Source of the DNA: Macrosoma leucophasiata
Lineage: Eukaryota > Arthropoda > Insecta > Lepidoptera > Hedylidae
DNA length: 64,000 bases
Reading direction: 5' to 3'
Assembly: GCA_036365455.1 (NCBI GenBank)
Contig: JAWQUS010000003.1
Location: 8,142,001 to 8,206,000 of the forward strand
The first letter of the stretch is position 1; each line of letters starts with the position of its first letter. The notes beneath the pieces were generated by a model. The model ran no database searches. It saw only the letters and a list, made by a program, of their open reading frames with translations, and was not told the origin of the DNA. Below, piece after piece: positions 1 to 13,977 of the stretch. The translations under genes were made by a program, and so were the position numbers.

Positions 1-840
1 TAAAGTTCATTGAAGGTTGTGTTGACTTATTGTTACAGTTATCACGTTTAAACTTTATTAGATCGCTCTAACATATCCTTTTATACCTTAATAAAAATGA
101 CTAATGCATCCTAAGTGAAAATGGATAACATTTTATATATTTTTCAGGTATAAAAGCTTTTACGAAAAATAAATTTTGGTAATACGGTGATACAGTTTCT
201 CGTCCCTTAATTCCATTTAAATTACGCGTAAATACAATGTTATTGGGATAAAATCGCTATCAGTCGATATTTACACTCCTGTTTTAACACAAATTGGTCG
301 TTATATAACAAAATTTGCTTTTGTTTCACACATGATTCTGGAATTTATCTCGAAGATGCTGTGGTTTATCAATTTACCCATCAAAGGAGCAAGCACCCGA
401 CGTGAAGATGAGGTTCTTTCAGGGACCGTTATTTAACTATATGTGAATAAAATCCGGTGAACCCATTGCGTTTACGTTTTCTATGTGCAGATCATCATAG
501 TTTTCTCATACGTAAACCTTTAAGTAAACTTGGGTGATTTTATTCACTGCAGATTCCGATAAGCGATTTTTGCTCGTTGCCAACGTCGCATATTATGATA
601 AAACTCGATTGCGGTTCAGCGATGGTATTGATATTTATCAATGTCTAGTGGCAGAAGCAAACTGAAGAAGAATAACATTATAAAATTGTTAAAATAAATC
701 CGGTCCAGCGAACAATCGGATCATTGAAATAATATTTGGATTTGAAGCAGCAACTGTTGGTTGTTAGGTTAACATTATAAGACTAAGTTTTCTTCTTCTC
801 GGATTCTATTGTTTGTTATGGATGTTATTTAGAGTTCAAT
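1..840. other. intergenic, no gene recognised
   Basis: AT-rich sequence with no coding pattern. Its only structured part is the small hairpin at 443-547. Confidence 0.5.
443..547. repeat. small hairpin element (possible MITE)
   Basis: GTGAATAAAATC (443-454) is matched by its exact inverse at 536-547, with a second inner inverted pair (GTTTACG / CGTAAAC). About 105 bp in all. It could be a MITE or a chance fold-back. Confidence 0.45.
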
Positions 841-1075
841 TGTATAATACATCAGTAGTAGTCTAGTGGTAGCAAACCATTACTACTGTTTTAACACAAG
901 TGGGCACCCGCTACCCTGGGTTATATACCTGCGTCGGGGAGTGAGTGCTGTAGGGCTATTTGCATTTTCTGGACATTTCCCAGTGCCACCACCAATGCCA
1001 GGTGTTAGCATGTATGTTTGAGTGCATACATTTACTTCTGCCTAACCCTTCGGGAAATACAGCCCCAAAGTTTTC
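841..1075 (+). repeat. tRNA-derived SINE family B, degraded copy
   Basis: It opens with a tRNA-like head (TCTAGTGGTAGC) and continues into the shared body ending GCCTAACCCTTCGGG. The same body occurs at 21030, 28245, 35622 (minus), 44950 (minus), 52615 (minus) and 57005. Short open frames over this interval are not genes. Confidence 0.65.
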
Positions 1076-1644
1076 AATAAAAAAAAAGTCTATAAAGTTT
1101 GGTGTATTTCCACAAAAAATGTATAGTCCTTATCCGCAAAATGACAGGTGATAATCTGCAGAAGGTAAAACTTATAGTATAGGTAATGTACGACAAACAA
1201 ATAATTAGTGTAAAATTGCTACAATTTAAAACTAGTTTTTCTTCTAATAATGAACGTAAACTTATTTTTCGTTTGAATGCGATTCCAAAGTTTTCCCGCG
1301 AGCGATTGACAATAAACCAACGTTTGGCCAGACAGACAAGTTTAGTTTCACTTGTTACAGTTAAAACTTGTTAAGTTGGCGATGAGTTGTGACTTGTTCT
1401 GCGTCCCAGGGTTATTTCCACTGCATTGTTACTGAAAATAGAGCCCACTGAACTTGCTATCTTCTAGGTTAGTCGGGCATTTAATTAAGAGTTTTCGAGA
1501 CAGTATTTCTTCGTGCTAATAGCTGAGTAAAAACGCCTGGAGATATGTTTTCGTGGAATTGTTTTATGATTTTGTCTATTCGTTAGCTTGCTCTGCACTT
1601 TTCGTGGTTTGTATTTTATCATATTTTTCGGTTACGATCTACTC
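1076..1644. other. intergenic, nothing recognised
   Basis: Contains short chance open frames only (for example 1186-1374), with no codon or motif support. Confidence 0.4.
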
Positions 1645-1912
1645 GGTTAAGCATTACGGGCGCGGTCGGGTGTGTGATGGATGACCTCTAGTGGCAAATT
1701 AATATGCGCGTTTCCGTGCTTCTGAGGGCACGTTAAGCTGTCGGTCCCGGTTGCTATCGATAGATAGCAGTCATTAAACCTTGTCGGAGGCGGTTTGAAA
1801 ACATACGACAGCGGGTTGGTCACTAACCCATATCTCCACCAATCCGCATTGGAGCAGCGTGGTGGAGAGACTCGTGTCCAGCAGTGGGACGTATAATGGG
1901 TTGCCATTATTA
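1645..1912 (-). repeat. lepidopteran GGCAACCCATTATACGTCCC repeat
   Basis: Reads on the minus strand from GGCAACCCATTA through a stretch with CACGCTGCTCCAATGCGG to GCTTAACGTGCC. Partial copies are at 40040-40230 and 43435-43560. Widespread short-element type in moth genomes; class unknown. Confidence 0.7.
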
Positions 1913-1973
1913 TTAAAAAGCTTCTGTTTTATTCTGTTGCCTTTTGCTTAATCCTTTTCAATTTTAATGTATA

Positions 1974-2048
1974 TATGAATGTATCTTCACTCCAGGTCCC
2001 TAACGGGGTAGGCAGAGAGTGTGGAGCGCCGGAAATCCCTGTCCTGAC
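1974..2048 (-). repeat. 3' tail of an RTE-like LINE (fragment)
   Basis: On the minus strand it matches the terminal part of the fragment at 4829-5230 (GGCGCTCCACACTCTCTGCC then CCTGGAGTGAAGATACAT). Confidence 0.6.
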
Positions 2049-2670
2049 ATTTTAGTATCTGTAAATTAAAAAGTAGTCGTTAGTATAATACGGATAATGC
2101 ATATCATTGTTCCTCTTTTGTTTCCTGTATACTTCTTCATATTGTTCTTTCTATACCTAGAAAATATTTCATGCTCAGCTTAAAGATACGAGTTTACGTA
2201 GATGACCTAATTAAGCAGCCCACCGGTGTGCTACTGCCGCTTAACCTGCATCAGTAATGAGAACATCCTTAAATATTATTTTTATAAATGACCCTTGAGT
2301 ACCTAAACCAAACGGTTGCTAGATAAATGTGATCAGTATTTGAGATACCGGTCCATTTGCAGTTCGTATAAAAATGTGGGAATTTAATGTCGCTGAATAC
2401 TTCACTGAATATGTAACCCGAGATAATGATGCCGGAGACGTCACATTTTACGGCAGAATGAAATTTATACCTGCACTGGAAATACAGGGCTTCCTAAAAA
2501 TGGAATTTTAAAATATTTTTCTTTTTGAAATGGCACGGCAGGATTTAGCACGGTATATCTCCAATAAATAATTTTGCGTTAAGTTGTGAAAGTTGATAGT
2601 ACTAGTAATTTAATTTTGTAATAAGGCGTAATATATGCAAGTTTTTAGGTATTGTACTTCTAATTAAATC

Positions 2671-2720
2671 TTTTTAGGGTTCCTTAGTAAACAAGAAACC
2701 CTTATAGTTTCGCCATGTCC

Positions 2721-2755
<35 letters not shown>

Positions 2756-3318
2756 CGCGGTTTAGCGCAAAAACTATAAGTACTAGAGACTTGAAATTTG
2801 GTACAAGTATACATCTTAATTACGCCGACAAAGTGGTAGAATAAAAACATGAAAAAATATATATTTAGGGTAACCTCGCCTACATGTAACTCGCAGATAT
2901 TTTTTTTTTATTTTCGATTTCCATATAGTGTGTAGTATCGTTGGATAGGTTTTTAAAAAATAGTATGGGTGTCTGAACATCATTTTTCAATTTAGTTAAC
3001 TGTTCGTGACTTATTAAGCTTTAAAGTGCAAATTTTCGGTAGACTCAAGTGCCCCCCCCCCCCCTACAGACTAAACGGTTGTTGTTAGAAATTCAAACGT
3101 TACGGCAATAGTATATATAACGAATTTAAAAGGAAAACTATCACACTTAAGTTGGCCTTGCAAGTTTGCGAGTAATAGTCGATCAAATGTACTTTACTCG
3201 AAAATTTCGAACAAGTCCTTAAAAAATATTTATTAATTTTTTTCATTTCATCTTTTACTCTGTAACTACGGAACCCTACACTGCGCGTGGCCCGACATGC
3301 ACTTGACCGGTTTTTTTT
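2671..3318 (+). repeat. GGGTTCC...GACCGG interspersed repeat, long copy
   Basis: Starts TTTTTAGGGTTCC, contains a CTGT(CTGT)n run at about 2720, a C13 tract at 3052-3064, and ends GGAACCC...CACTTGACCGGTTTTTT. A second long copy is at 38187-38819. Fragments occur near 4585, 19190, 37570, 40960, 42420, 54440 and 56775. Noncoding; superfamily not determined. Confidence 0.75.
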
Positions 3319-3339
3319 ATTAACAAATCATCAAACATT

Positions 3340-3700
3340 TCGAAACACCCAAATGCTGGACAAAAGCCTTCCCCAAAGCTGCTCACAGATGTGAAAAATC
3401 TGGGAGGTTATGCCATAATTGTCACGCTTAGCATACGAATTGGTGATCGGATTGGCGGTAGTTTTATCTCAAGACGTTTCTGCTCATCCTGCGTTATTGC
3501 TCATACTTTCGCCCTATTGTAATAATGGTTTGGCCGTTATTGTTGGATTCGCCCTCCAAGATCCCCTTGTACGATCCCCCAGGGGATCCTAGTGCACTCG
3601 GGAGTTCATCAGTATGGTTGACTAACTGTACTAGCGGTAGAATTCTCTTCGACGTGGGCATTAGGGTCGTCAGGTCCCGAAGTCAAAATACAGGAAACGA
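3340..3700 (+). repeat. degenerate repeat shared with 43570-43770
   Basis: Both contain a TTGGCCGTTATTGTTGG-like stretch followed by CTGNACTAGCGG.AGAAT and GGGTCGTCA.GTCCCGA. No intact frame. The open frame at 3525-3767 has no recognisable protein. Confidence 0.5.
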
Positions 3701-4205
3701 TTTCCACATGGAATACCAAATAGCTATTACAACGTCGTTTTTAATCTTTTACAAATTGAGTGAGTGATCGAAAAAGGTTCTATCAAAATCTATTCTTCAA
3801 GAATTGTGAATCTTATAAAAAATAGTAAGTAATAAGGGTTAATAATACATAAACGATTTCGAAATAAAATCGGTATTTGTGTACTAAATACCGAGTTCTT
3901 GAATTTTTGAGCTGTAAATGACCAAAATTTTACAGTGTAGGTTCATTTAATTTTCTATTAAATTTTATAGAGAATGAGAATAATTACATGATAATATTAC
4001 ATAATACTGAGGAACTTGTCAACGAAAACAATAAGACATATTACAAAGTTGTTAAATTACCCGGTATGTGTATAAGATTACTTCTTATGACCTATTATGT
4101 TCTAATCTATTTCTTGACCCGCTGCACTGTAATTTTGTGTAATTATTAAATAATGCATATAAATATTAATGCATATAATAATAAAAAATAATGCATATAA
4201 TTTTT
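3701..4205. other. intergenic, nothing recognised
   Basis: AT-rich sequence without coding or repeat signal that I can name. Confidence 0.4.
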
Positions 4206-4478
4206 ACTGGTGGTAGAGCTCCAGTGACGGAGCTCGCGGGCGTAGGCACCACCGCATTACCTAATATACTTGCCGCTAAATGGTAGTGTTCAGCACTATC
4301 GTGTTCCGGTCAGGTGGTAATGTACGGCCCTGTAATTTCAGGCACAGAGGCCATAACACCTTAGGCCTCAGGAGTGGCAGCGCATCTGCATTTTGACCTC
4401 TGGTCATTGTGTGGGTGTCTATAGGCTGCAGTCATCACTTAACATCAATGTGAACTGCATGCTTGTTTGCCACTTTTA

Positions 4479-4509
<31 letters not shown>
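4206..4509 (+). repeat. SINE family A, full-length copy with poly(A)
   Basis: Starts CTGGTGGTAGAGCTCCAGTG and ends GTTTGCCACTT followed by A(>20). About 300 bp. It is the reference copy for at least thirteen others here. The head has a tRNA-like GGTAGAGC but no convincing B box, so its Pol III origin is uncertain. Confidence 0.8.
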
Positions 4510-4584
4510 TAGATACCATCAACGTATTTTTCTATTTTGCTCGACTTTGACCGCCTCGTATAATCTCAATGTACTTTTTATATT

Positions 4585-4800
4585 TTAGGGTTCCGTGGCC
4601 TACAAGGAGGCCTTATTTGTCCTTGTCCGTCTGCCCGCAGTTATGCTCGAAGACTCTTAGTACCTACTACAAAGCTGTAATTGGCAAGAATATACATATA
4701 TAATTTATATATTCGGAGAAAGTCGTGCGATAAAAACAAAATTTTTTTTTTCGGTACCCTACTCGTAAAGCATTTTTTTCACGCAAATCCCATCGTGTGT
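4585..4800 (+). repeat. fragment of the GGGTTCC repeat
   Basis: Matches the first about 200 bp of the 2671-3318 element (GGGTTCCGTGGCC...GTCCGTCTGCC), then decays. Confidence 0.5.
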
Positions 4801-4828
4801 ATGTACCTATGGTTGAATAGGTCTTAAA

Positions 4829-5230
4829 AATGTATGTATCTTCACGCCAGGTCCCTAACGGGGTAGGCAGAGAGTGTAGAGCGCCAGATATCCCGGTCCT
4901 GACATAGCTCTCGTGCCTCGTCTACCTTTATCATTATCTTCATACATGCACGCCGATTCCTAAGACTTTTGACCCCACCATCAGACAGAACTCGACCTGT
5001 TTGGTTATGGTAGGTTAGTCTTGGTCTTTCTGGGCCTCTGCAACCGTCCACATTCGCATTGTATATCTGCTTAGTCATTTGCTCATTCGGCATTCTTTCT
5101 ATATGCCCGAACCATCGGAGCATGCCTTTTTTCATTTTTACACCGATACTATCATTCACACAAAGCCTCTTTCTTACATCTTCATTACGAACGCGATCGG
5201 TGAGTGATACACCGCAGATCTAGCGTAAAG
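4829..5230 (-). pseudogene. RTE-like LINE, C-terminal ORF fragment and 3' end
   Basis: The minus-strand frame 5159-4842 reads MLRWFGHIERMPNEQ...YNANVDGCRGPERPRLTY, the conserved C-terminal WFGH.ERM....RPR pattern found in RTE-type LINEs. It then runs into the noncoding 3' end that terminates in GATACATACAT-type repeats. 5'-truncated: no polymerase domain is present. Related tails: 1974, 18251, 36640, 40470, 59617 and 60645. Confidence 0.7.
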
Positions 5231-5436
5231 ATCTCTCTCGCTCTCTTAACTTACTTTCATGCTCTTTCCTGCATAAAAATATTGCAGAGTTTAGAAAATA
5301 ATACTCGAACGTAGAAAAAAATACTTGGTGACATATTATTACGAATTTAAAAGGAAAACTTTTACATATTGTATGTCCTACAAGATAGCTCCTGAATATT
5401 GCAATACATACCTATGTACGTACTTATATTTTTCAA

Positions 5437-5696
5437 CCTTTTTTATGTAATGAAAACGGCAAACAAGCATGCAGTTTACGTTGATGTTAAGTGAAGACTA
5501 CAGGCTATAGACACCCACACAAAGACCCAGGTCAAATTGCAGATGCGTTACCACTCCTGAGGCCTAAGGTGTTAAGCCACTGTGCCAGAAATTACAGGGC
5601 CGTACATCTGTATCTGTATTACAACCTGACCGGAACACGATAGTGCTGAACACTACCATTTACCTATATAAGGTAGGGAATGCGGTGGTGCCTACG
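5437..5696 (-). repeat. SINE family A copy
   Basis: Minus-strand copy, from the TTTTTTATGTAATG end to GGTGGTGCCTACGC; the first 40 bp of the family are missing or decayed. Confidence 0.75.
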
Positions 5697-6396
5697 CTTT
5701 ACTTTACACCTACTTATACATATGTTTATATAATAATATAAATATAACATATTGATGTTTCTCCAAAACAGTATATAACAATGTAAAAGATGTATAAAAA
5801 ATATTCTAAACAAAATTGAGTGTGATGGCGAGTGAACCGGGACAAATAATAGAACTCGATTTTTGTTAGAATCACAAGAACCTGAAAAAGGCGTGACATC
5901 TTCACTGTAACCAAGACAAATGGTGATAGTTACACGAGATTTCAATGTGGTTGACGTAGTATTTATACTAAAGACATAAGGTTTAAATTTCTTTGAATCA
6001 ACCCTTTGTAACGTTGGCAGAATTTCCCATCAAGAGAGTGTATTGCCTTTGTAACTGTACATATATGTACAAAATAATTGCGTTGAAACGAGAAAGTTAG
6101 CTTAAACGATAATGAGGATGATACTGGAGTCAGGTCACAAGAACCTGGTGTTTTTGCGCTAATTATTATGTGTACCGAAATGTAATGATCTCTTAATTTG
6201 TGTTACCCCTAGTTTGCACTAAAAACATTAAATATTATAAGATGATGTTTCGCAACTCGTCGCATAAAGCACGCATAAAGTATGTATTACGATTAATGTC
6301 TTGTTGATGCTAGCGTTCGCACCTATCATTTTAACATGTTTTTATGTGAATGTTTCATCAACGCAAACTCACGGTTACAGAGGCAAAAACCCTAAT
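5697..6396. other. intergenic before the satellite
   Basis: No gene or repeat recognised. The open frames at 5664-5945 and 5726-5914 are unsupported. Confidence 0.4.
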
Positions 6397-6710
6397 CGAT
6401 TTCCAATATCGATTTTAAAATCGATTATTGAAATAATCGATTATATCAAATATCGATTATATTATCAATTATTTCAAATATCGATTATAAAATCGATTAT
6501 TTTGATATAATCGATTATTTCAATAATCGATTTTAAAATCGATATTGGAAATCGATCGATCGAAGATCGATGATTGAAATAATCGATTTTATAATCGATA
6601 TTGGAAATAATCGATATTTGATATAATTGATTATTGAAATAATCGGTTTTATAATCGCTATTGGAAATATACGATTTTATCATCAATATTGGAAATAATA
6701 TTTTCACCTG

Positions 6711-7318
6711 TCTATGCTCCCAATTTTTGAGGGCTATACGAAGCAGCTGTGAAGTCAACAAAATTTCGTTTGAAACGGGTAGTAGGTAGCGCCCATTTTA
6801 CTTTTGAAGAACTTACGAGTTTGTTTTCCCAAATCGAGGCTATTTTGAATTCAAGGCCGCTAATGCCTATGTCCTTTGATCCAAGTGACCTTACTCCCTT
6901 AACTCCCGGGCACTTCTTCATAGGCAGAACTCTCACATCACTACCTACGCCTGATCTTCAGACAGCAAACCCGAGCCGTTTACATAGATATGCCCTCATC
7001 GAGCAAGCAAGGCAACACATGTGGAGCAGATGGAGTCGAGAATATATTTGCGAGCTTCAACAAAGAGCTAAATGGCAAAAGAGACTACCAGATATTGAAC
7101 CCAATCAACTGGTGCTGATCAAGGACGAATGTAGCCCACCTAAGGAAGGATTACTGAAGTCTACAAATGTTTCGACGGGGTTAGTCGGGTGGCTGACATT
7201 AAAACCAGGAAAGGAATCATTCGGCGAGCCATGAACCGAATTTGTCCGCTTGTAGACTGCTACTAGCTAGGCCGTGGCTTTGGCCGCGATTGAGAAGAAC
7301 TGGAGGAGGAGGATATTG
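6711..7318 (+). pseudogene. BEL/Pao retrotransposon pol 3' end, copy 1
   Basis: The frame from 6749 encodes KSTKFRLKRVVGSAHFTFEEL, LNSRPLMPMS, LTPGHFFIGR, PTPDLQ and QQRAKWQKR, the C-terminal end of a BEL/Pao integrase and its trailing DUF5641-type domain. A TGA interrupts the frame upstream (near 6729). After KDECSPPK a frameshift moves the VADIKTRKGIIRRA-like end to another frame. Only the last about 200 codons are present; no polymerase, protease or gag lies nearby. It is flanked on both sides by satellite. Confidence 0.85.
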
Positions 7319-8175
7319 AAAATAATCGATTTTATAATCGATATCATATCGATATTTGAAATATCGATTATAATATCGGTATTGGAAATAATCGATTTAA
7401 TAATCGATATAAGAAATAGGACCTAATCGATATGTGAAATAATCGATATTATAATCGATGTCTGATACAATCGATTATTTAAAATATCGATATTATAATC
7501 GATTTTTAAAATAATCGATATTATTATCAGGATTATTTAAATAATCGATTATATCATTTCACATATCGATTAGTTCCTATTTCTTATAACGATTATTAAA
7601 TCGATTATTTCCAATATCGATATTATAAGCGATTTTTCAAATATCAATAATGATATCGATTATAAAATCGATTATTTAAATAATCCTGATAATAATATCG
7701 ATTATTTTAAAAATCGATTATAATATCGATATTTTAAATAATCGATTGTATCAAACATCGATTATAATATCGCGATTATATAAGCGATTTTTCAAATATC
7801 AATAATGATATCGATTATAAAATCGATTATTTCCAATATCGGTTACGATATCGATTATTTAAAATATCGATTATTTCAAATTATTTATATATTTATCAAT
7901 ATCGGGAATAATCGATTTAATAATCGATATTGGAAATAATCGATATGTGAAATAATCGATATTATAATTGATATTTGAAACAATCGATTTTATAATCGAT
8001 ATTTGAAATAATCGATAAAATAATCGATATTTGATATAATCGATTATTGAAATAATCGATTTTATAATCAATATTGGAAATAATCGATATTTGATATAAT
8101 TGAATATTGAAATAATCGATTTTATAATCGCTATTGGAAATATACGATTTTATCATCAATATTGGAAATAATATT

Positions 8176-8643
8176 TTCACCTGTCTATGCTCTCAATTTT
8201 TGAGGGCTATACGAAGCAGCTGTGAAGTCAACAAAATTTCGTTTGAAAAGGTAGTAGGTAGCGCCCATTTTACTTTTGAAGAACTTACGACTTTGTTTTC
8301 CCAAATCGAGGCTATTTTGAATTCAAGGCCGCTAATGCCTATGTCCTTTGATCCAAGTGACCTTACTCCCTTAACTCCCGGGCACTTTTTCATAGGCAGA
8401 CCTCTCCCGTCACTACCTACGCCTGATCTTCAGACAGCAAACCCGAGCCGTTTACATAGATATGCCCCCATCGAGCAAGCAAGGCAACACATGTGGAGCA
8501 GATGGAGTCGAGAATATATTTGCGAGCTTCAACAAAGAGCTAAATGGCAAAAGAGACTACCAGATATTGAACCCAATCTGATGCTGTTCAAGGACGAAAG
8601 TAGCCCACCTAAGGAAGGATTACTGAAGTCTACAAATGTTTCC
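8176..8643 (+). pseudogene. BEL/Pao retrotransposon pol 3' end, copy 2
   Basis: About 95% like copy 1 by eye, including the about 70 satellite-like bases before it (ATTGGAAATATACG...CACCTGTCTATGCTC). A one-codon loss near 8250 and one near 8577 differ from copy 1. It is cut off at 8643, where satellite resumes directly after the shared ACAAATGTTTC, so it lacks the last pol codons. Confidence 0.85.
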
Positions 8644-10447
8644 TGATAATAATATCGATTATTTCAAAAATCGATTATAATATCGAGTATTTAAATAATC
8701 GATTATATCAAGCATCGATTATAATATCGATTATTTCACATATCGATTAGATCCTATTTCTTATATCGCTTATTAAATCGATTATTTCCAATATCGATAT
8801 TAAAAGCGATTTTTCAAATATCGATAATGATATCGATTATAAAATCAATAATTTCAAATATCGATTATAAAATCGATTGTTTCAAATATCAATCATAATA
8901 TCGATTATTTCCAATATCGATTATAAAATCGATTATTCCCAATATTGATTAATATATACATAATTTGAAATAATCGATATTGGAAATAGTCGATTTTATA
9001 ATCGATATCATTATCGATATTTGAAAAATCGCTTATAATATCGATATTGGAAATAATCGATTTAATAATCGATATAAGAAATAGGAACTAATCGATATGT
9101 AAAATGATATAATCAATTATTTAAGTAATCCTGATAATAATATCGATTATTTAAAAAATCGATTAAAATAACGATTATTTAAATAATCGATTATATCAAA
9201 CATCGATTATAATATCGATTATTTCACATATCGATTAGTTCCTATTACTTATATTATTCCCAATATCGAAATTATAATCTATTTTTCAAATATCGATAAT
9301 GATATCGATTATAAAATCGATTATTTCCAATATTGATTAATATATATATAATTTAAAATAATCGATATCGTAATCGATATTGGAAATAATCGATCTTATA
9401 ATCGATATCATTATCGATATTTGAAAAATCGCTTATAATATCGATATTATAAATAATCGATTTAATAATCGATATAAGAAATAGGAACTAATCGATATGT
9501 GAAATGATATAATCGATTATTTAAATAATCCTGATAATAATATCGATTATTTCAAAAATCGATTATAATAACGATATTGGAAATAATCGGTTTTATTATC
9601 GATATTTAAATAATCGATAAAATAATCGATATTTAAAATAATCGATTTTCTAATCGATATTGGAAATAATCGATAACATTATCGATATTTCAAAAATTGA
9701 TTATAATAACGATATTGGAAATATTAGATTTTATAATATCATAATCGATATTTGAAAAATCGATTAAAATATCGATATTTGAAATAATCGGTTTTATAAT
9801 CGATATTGGAAATAATCGATCTTATAATCGATATCATAATCGATATTTGAAAATTCGATTAACATATCGATATCGGAAACAATCGATTTTATAATCGATA
9901 TTGGAAATTATCGATTTAATAATCGATGTTTGAAATAATCGATTATAATATCGATATTTGAAATAATCGATTTTATAATCGATATTGGAAATAATCGATA
10001 TCTCGATATCGATAAAAATCAATTACTTAAAATATCGATATTATAATCGATTATTTCAAACATCGATTATTAAATCGATTTTTTCTTATGTCGATTATAA
10101 AAACGATTTTTCCAATATCGATATCGGAAACAATCGATTTTGTAATCGATTTTTGAAATAATCGATTATGATATCGATATTTAAAATAATCGATTTTATT
10201 ATCGATATTTGAAATAATCGATAAAATAATCGATATTTGATAAAATCGATTATTGAAATAACCGATTTTTTGAAATAATCGATTAAAATATCGATATCGG
10301 AAAAAATCGATTTTATAATCGATGTTTGAAATAATCGATTATAATATTGATATTTAAAATAATCGATTATTATATCGATATTGGAAATATTCGATTTTTT
10401 AATCAATATTGGAAATAATCGATATCATAATCGATATTTGAAAAATC

Positions 10448-10728
10448 GATTGTAATAGAATAGAATAGAATAGAATAGAAAATATTTTTATTTCGAATAG
10501 ATCTTTACAGATACTTTCAAAACGTCAATAAATCATAAACTACCTAGAGCGAATAACCATTACATATAGTAAAAGCAAAATCATATATTAATAGTAAATT
10601 AAAAATTAAAATTTAAACTATTTGGTTAAAACATAATAATCATAAAATTTTTCAATTCCTTCAATGATAATAAATGAAGAAAAAGAAAAACTTATTCGTC
10701 AAGATCAATGTTATTCACTTAGCAGAGT
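10448..10728 (-). repeat. LINE 3' UTR inserted in the satellite
   Basis: On the minus strand an AT-rich noncoding segment ends GAAATAAAAATATTTTC and then (TATTC)n, read on plus as TAGAATAGAATAGAA at 10452-10480. A 5'-truncated non-LTR insertion with a short tandem tail is the simplest reading. Confidence 0.6.
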
Positions 10729-13420
10729 ATATCGATATTGGAAATAATCGGTATTGGAAAAAATCGATATCATAATCGATATTTGAAAAATCGATTATAA
10801 TAGCGATATTGGAAATAATCGATTTTATTATCGATCATTAAAAAATCGATAAAATAATCGATATTTGATAAAATCGATTATTGAAAAAAATCGATTTTCA
10901 AATATCGATATTTTAAATAATCGATTTTAGAATCGATATTTGAAATAATCGATTTTATAATCGATATTGGAAATAATCGATATTATAATCGATATTTGAA
11001 AAATCGATTAAAATATCGGTATCGGAAAAAATCGATTTTATAATCGATATTGGAAATAATCGATTTTATAATCGATATTGGAAATAATCGATATCTCGAT
11101 ATCGATAAAAATCAATTACTTAAAATATCGATATTATAATCGATTATTTCAAACATCGATTATTAAATCGATTTTTTCTTATGTCGATTATAAAAACGAT
11201 TATTTCCAATATCGATATCGAAAACAATCGATTTTGTAATCGATTTTTGAAATAATCGATTATGATATCGATATTTAAAATAATCGATTTTATTATCGAT
11301 ATTTAAAATAATCGATAAAATAATCGATATTTGATAAAATCGATTATTGAAATAATCGATTTTTTGAAATAATCGATTAAAATATCGATATCGGAAAAAA
11401 TCGATTTTATAATCGATATTGGAAATAATCGATTTAATAATCGATATAAGAAATAATCGATTTTATAATCGATGTTTGAAATAATCGATAAAATAATCGA
11501 TATTTGATAAAATCGATTATTGAAATAATCGATTTTTTGAAATAATCGATTAAAATATCGATATCGGAAAAAATCGATTTTATAATCGATATTGGAAATA
11601 ATCGATATAAGAAATAATCGATTTTATAATCGATGTTTGAAATAATCGATTATAATATTGATATTTAAAATAATCGATTATTATATCGATATTGGAAATA
11701 TTCGATTTTTTAATCGATATTGGAAATAATCGATATCATAATCGATATTTGAAAAATCGATTGTAATATCGATATTGGAAATAATCGATATTGGAAAAAA
11801 TCGATATCATAATCGATATTTGAAAAATCGATTATAATAGCGATATTGGAAATAATCGATTTTATTATCGATATTTAAAAAATCGATAAAATAATCGATA
11901 TTTGATAAAATCGATTATTGAAATAATGGATTTTTTGAAATAATCGATTAAAATATCGATATCGGGAAAAATCGATTCTATAATCGATATTGGAAATAAT
12001 CGATATCATTATCGATATTTCAAAAATCGATTTTAATATCAATATTGGAAATAATAGATTTTAAAATATCATAATCGATATTTGAAAAATCGTTTAAAAT
12101 ATCGATATCGGAAAAAAATGATCTTATAATCGATATTGGAAATAATCGATATCATAATCGATATTTGAAAAATCGATTAAAATATCGATATCGGAAAAAA
12201 TCGATCTTATAATCGATATTGGAAATAATCGATATCATAATCGATATTTCAAAAATCGATTATAATATCGATATTGGAAATAATAGATTTTATAATCGAT
12301 ATTGGAAATAATTAATATCAGAATCGATATTTGAAAAATCGATTAAAATATCGATATCATAATCGATATTTCAAAAATCGATTATAATATCGATATTGGA
12401 AATAATAGATTTTATAATCGATATTGGAAATAATCGATATCAGAATCGATATTTGAAAAATCGATATCAGAATCGATATTTGAAAAATCGATTAAAATAT
12501 CGATATCATTATCGATATTTCAAAAATCGATTACAATATCGATATTGGAAATAATTGATTTTATAATCGATTTCTGAAATAATCGATTATAATATCGATA
12601 TTTTAGATAATACTTTAAATAATCGATTTCAAGATCGATATTTGAAATAATCGATTTTATAATCGATATTGGAAATAATCGATATCATAATCGATGTTTG
12701 AAATAATCGATTATAATATCGATATTTTAAATAATCGATTTTATTATCGATATTTGAAATAATCGATAATATAATCGATATTTGATAATATTGATAATTG
12801 AAAAAATCGATTTATAATCGATTTTTGAAATAATCGATTATAATTTCGATATTTTAAATTATCGATTTTAAAATCGATATTTGAAATAATCGATTTTATA
12901 ATCAATATTGGAAATAATCGATTTTATAATCAATATTGGAAATAATCGATATCATAATCGATATTTGAAAAATAGATTAAAATATCGATATCGGAAAAAA
13001 TCGATTTTCCGATCGATTTTTGGAATAATCCTGATAATAATATCGATTATTTCAAAAATCGATTATAATATCGATATTTTAAATAATCGATCTTATAATC
13101 GATATTTTAAATAATCGATTTTAAATAATAGATATTTTAAATAATTGATTTTATAATCGATTTTTGAAATAATCGATTATAATATCGATATTTTAAAAAA
13201 TCGATCTTATAATCGATATTTGAAATAATCGATTATATAATCGATATTTTATAAAATCGGTTATTGAAATAATCGATTTTATAATCGAGTTTTGAAATAA
13301 TCAGTTTTATTATCAGGATTATTTAAATAATCGATTATATCAAACATCGATTATAATATCGAATATTTCACATATCGATTAGTTCCTATTTCTTATATCG
13401 ATTATTAAATCGTTTTTTTC

Positions 13421-13526
13421 GTAAAATGGGCGCTACCTACTACCCGTTTCAAACGAAATTTTGTTGACTTCACAGCTGCTTCGTATAGCCCTCAAAAATT
13501 GGGAGCATAGACAAGTGAAAATATTA
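13421..13526 (-). pseudogene. BEL/Pao pol fragment, inverted
   Basis: Minus-strand copy of the first about 65 pol bases of copies 1 and 4 plus their upstream flank (CACTTGTCTATGCTCCC). It is the outer end of the inverted duplication at 13421-15544. Confidence 0.8.
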
Positions 13527-13977
13527 TTTCCAATATTGATGATAGAATCGTATATTTCCAATAGCGATTAAAAAATCGATTATTTCAATATTCAATAAGA
13601 TCAAATATCGATTATTACCAATATCGATTTTAAAATCGATTATTTCAATAATCGATTATATCAAATATCGATTATATTATCGATTATTTCCAATATCGAT
13701 TATAAAATCGATTATTTCCAATATCGATTATATCAAATACCGATTATTTCAAATTATATATATATTAATCAATAATGGGAATAATCGATTTTATAATCGA
13801 TATTGGAAATAATCAATATGTGAAATAATCGACATTATAATTGATATTTGAAACAATCGATTTTATAATCGATATTTGAAATAATCGATAATATAATCGC
13901 TATTTGATATAATCGATTATTGAAATAATCGATTTTATAATCGATATTGGAAATAATCGATACTTGATATAATTGAA

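Noticed and set aside
7871..13114. Many open frames of 60-105 codons (I/D/Y/N/K-rich) in the satellite
   Set aside because: They are translations of ATCGAT repeats on either strand, without start context or domain.
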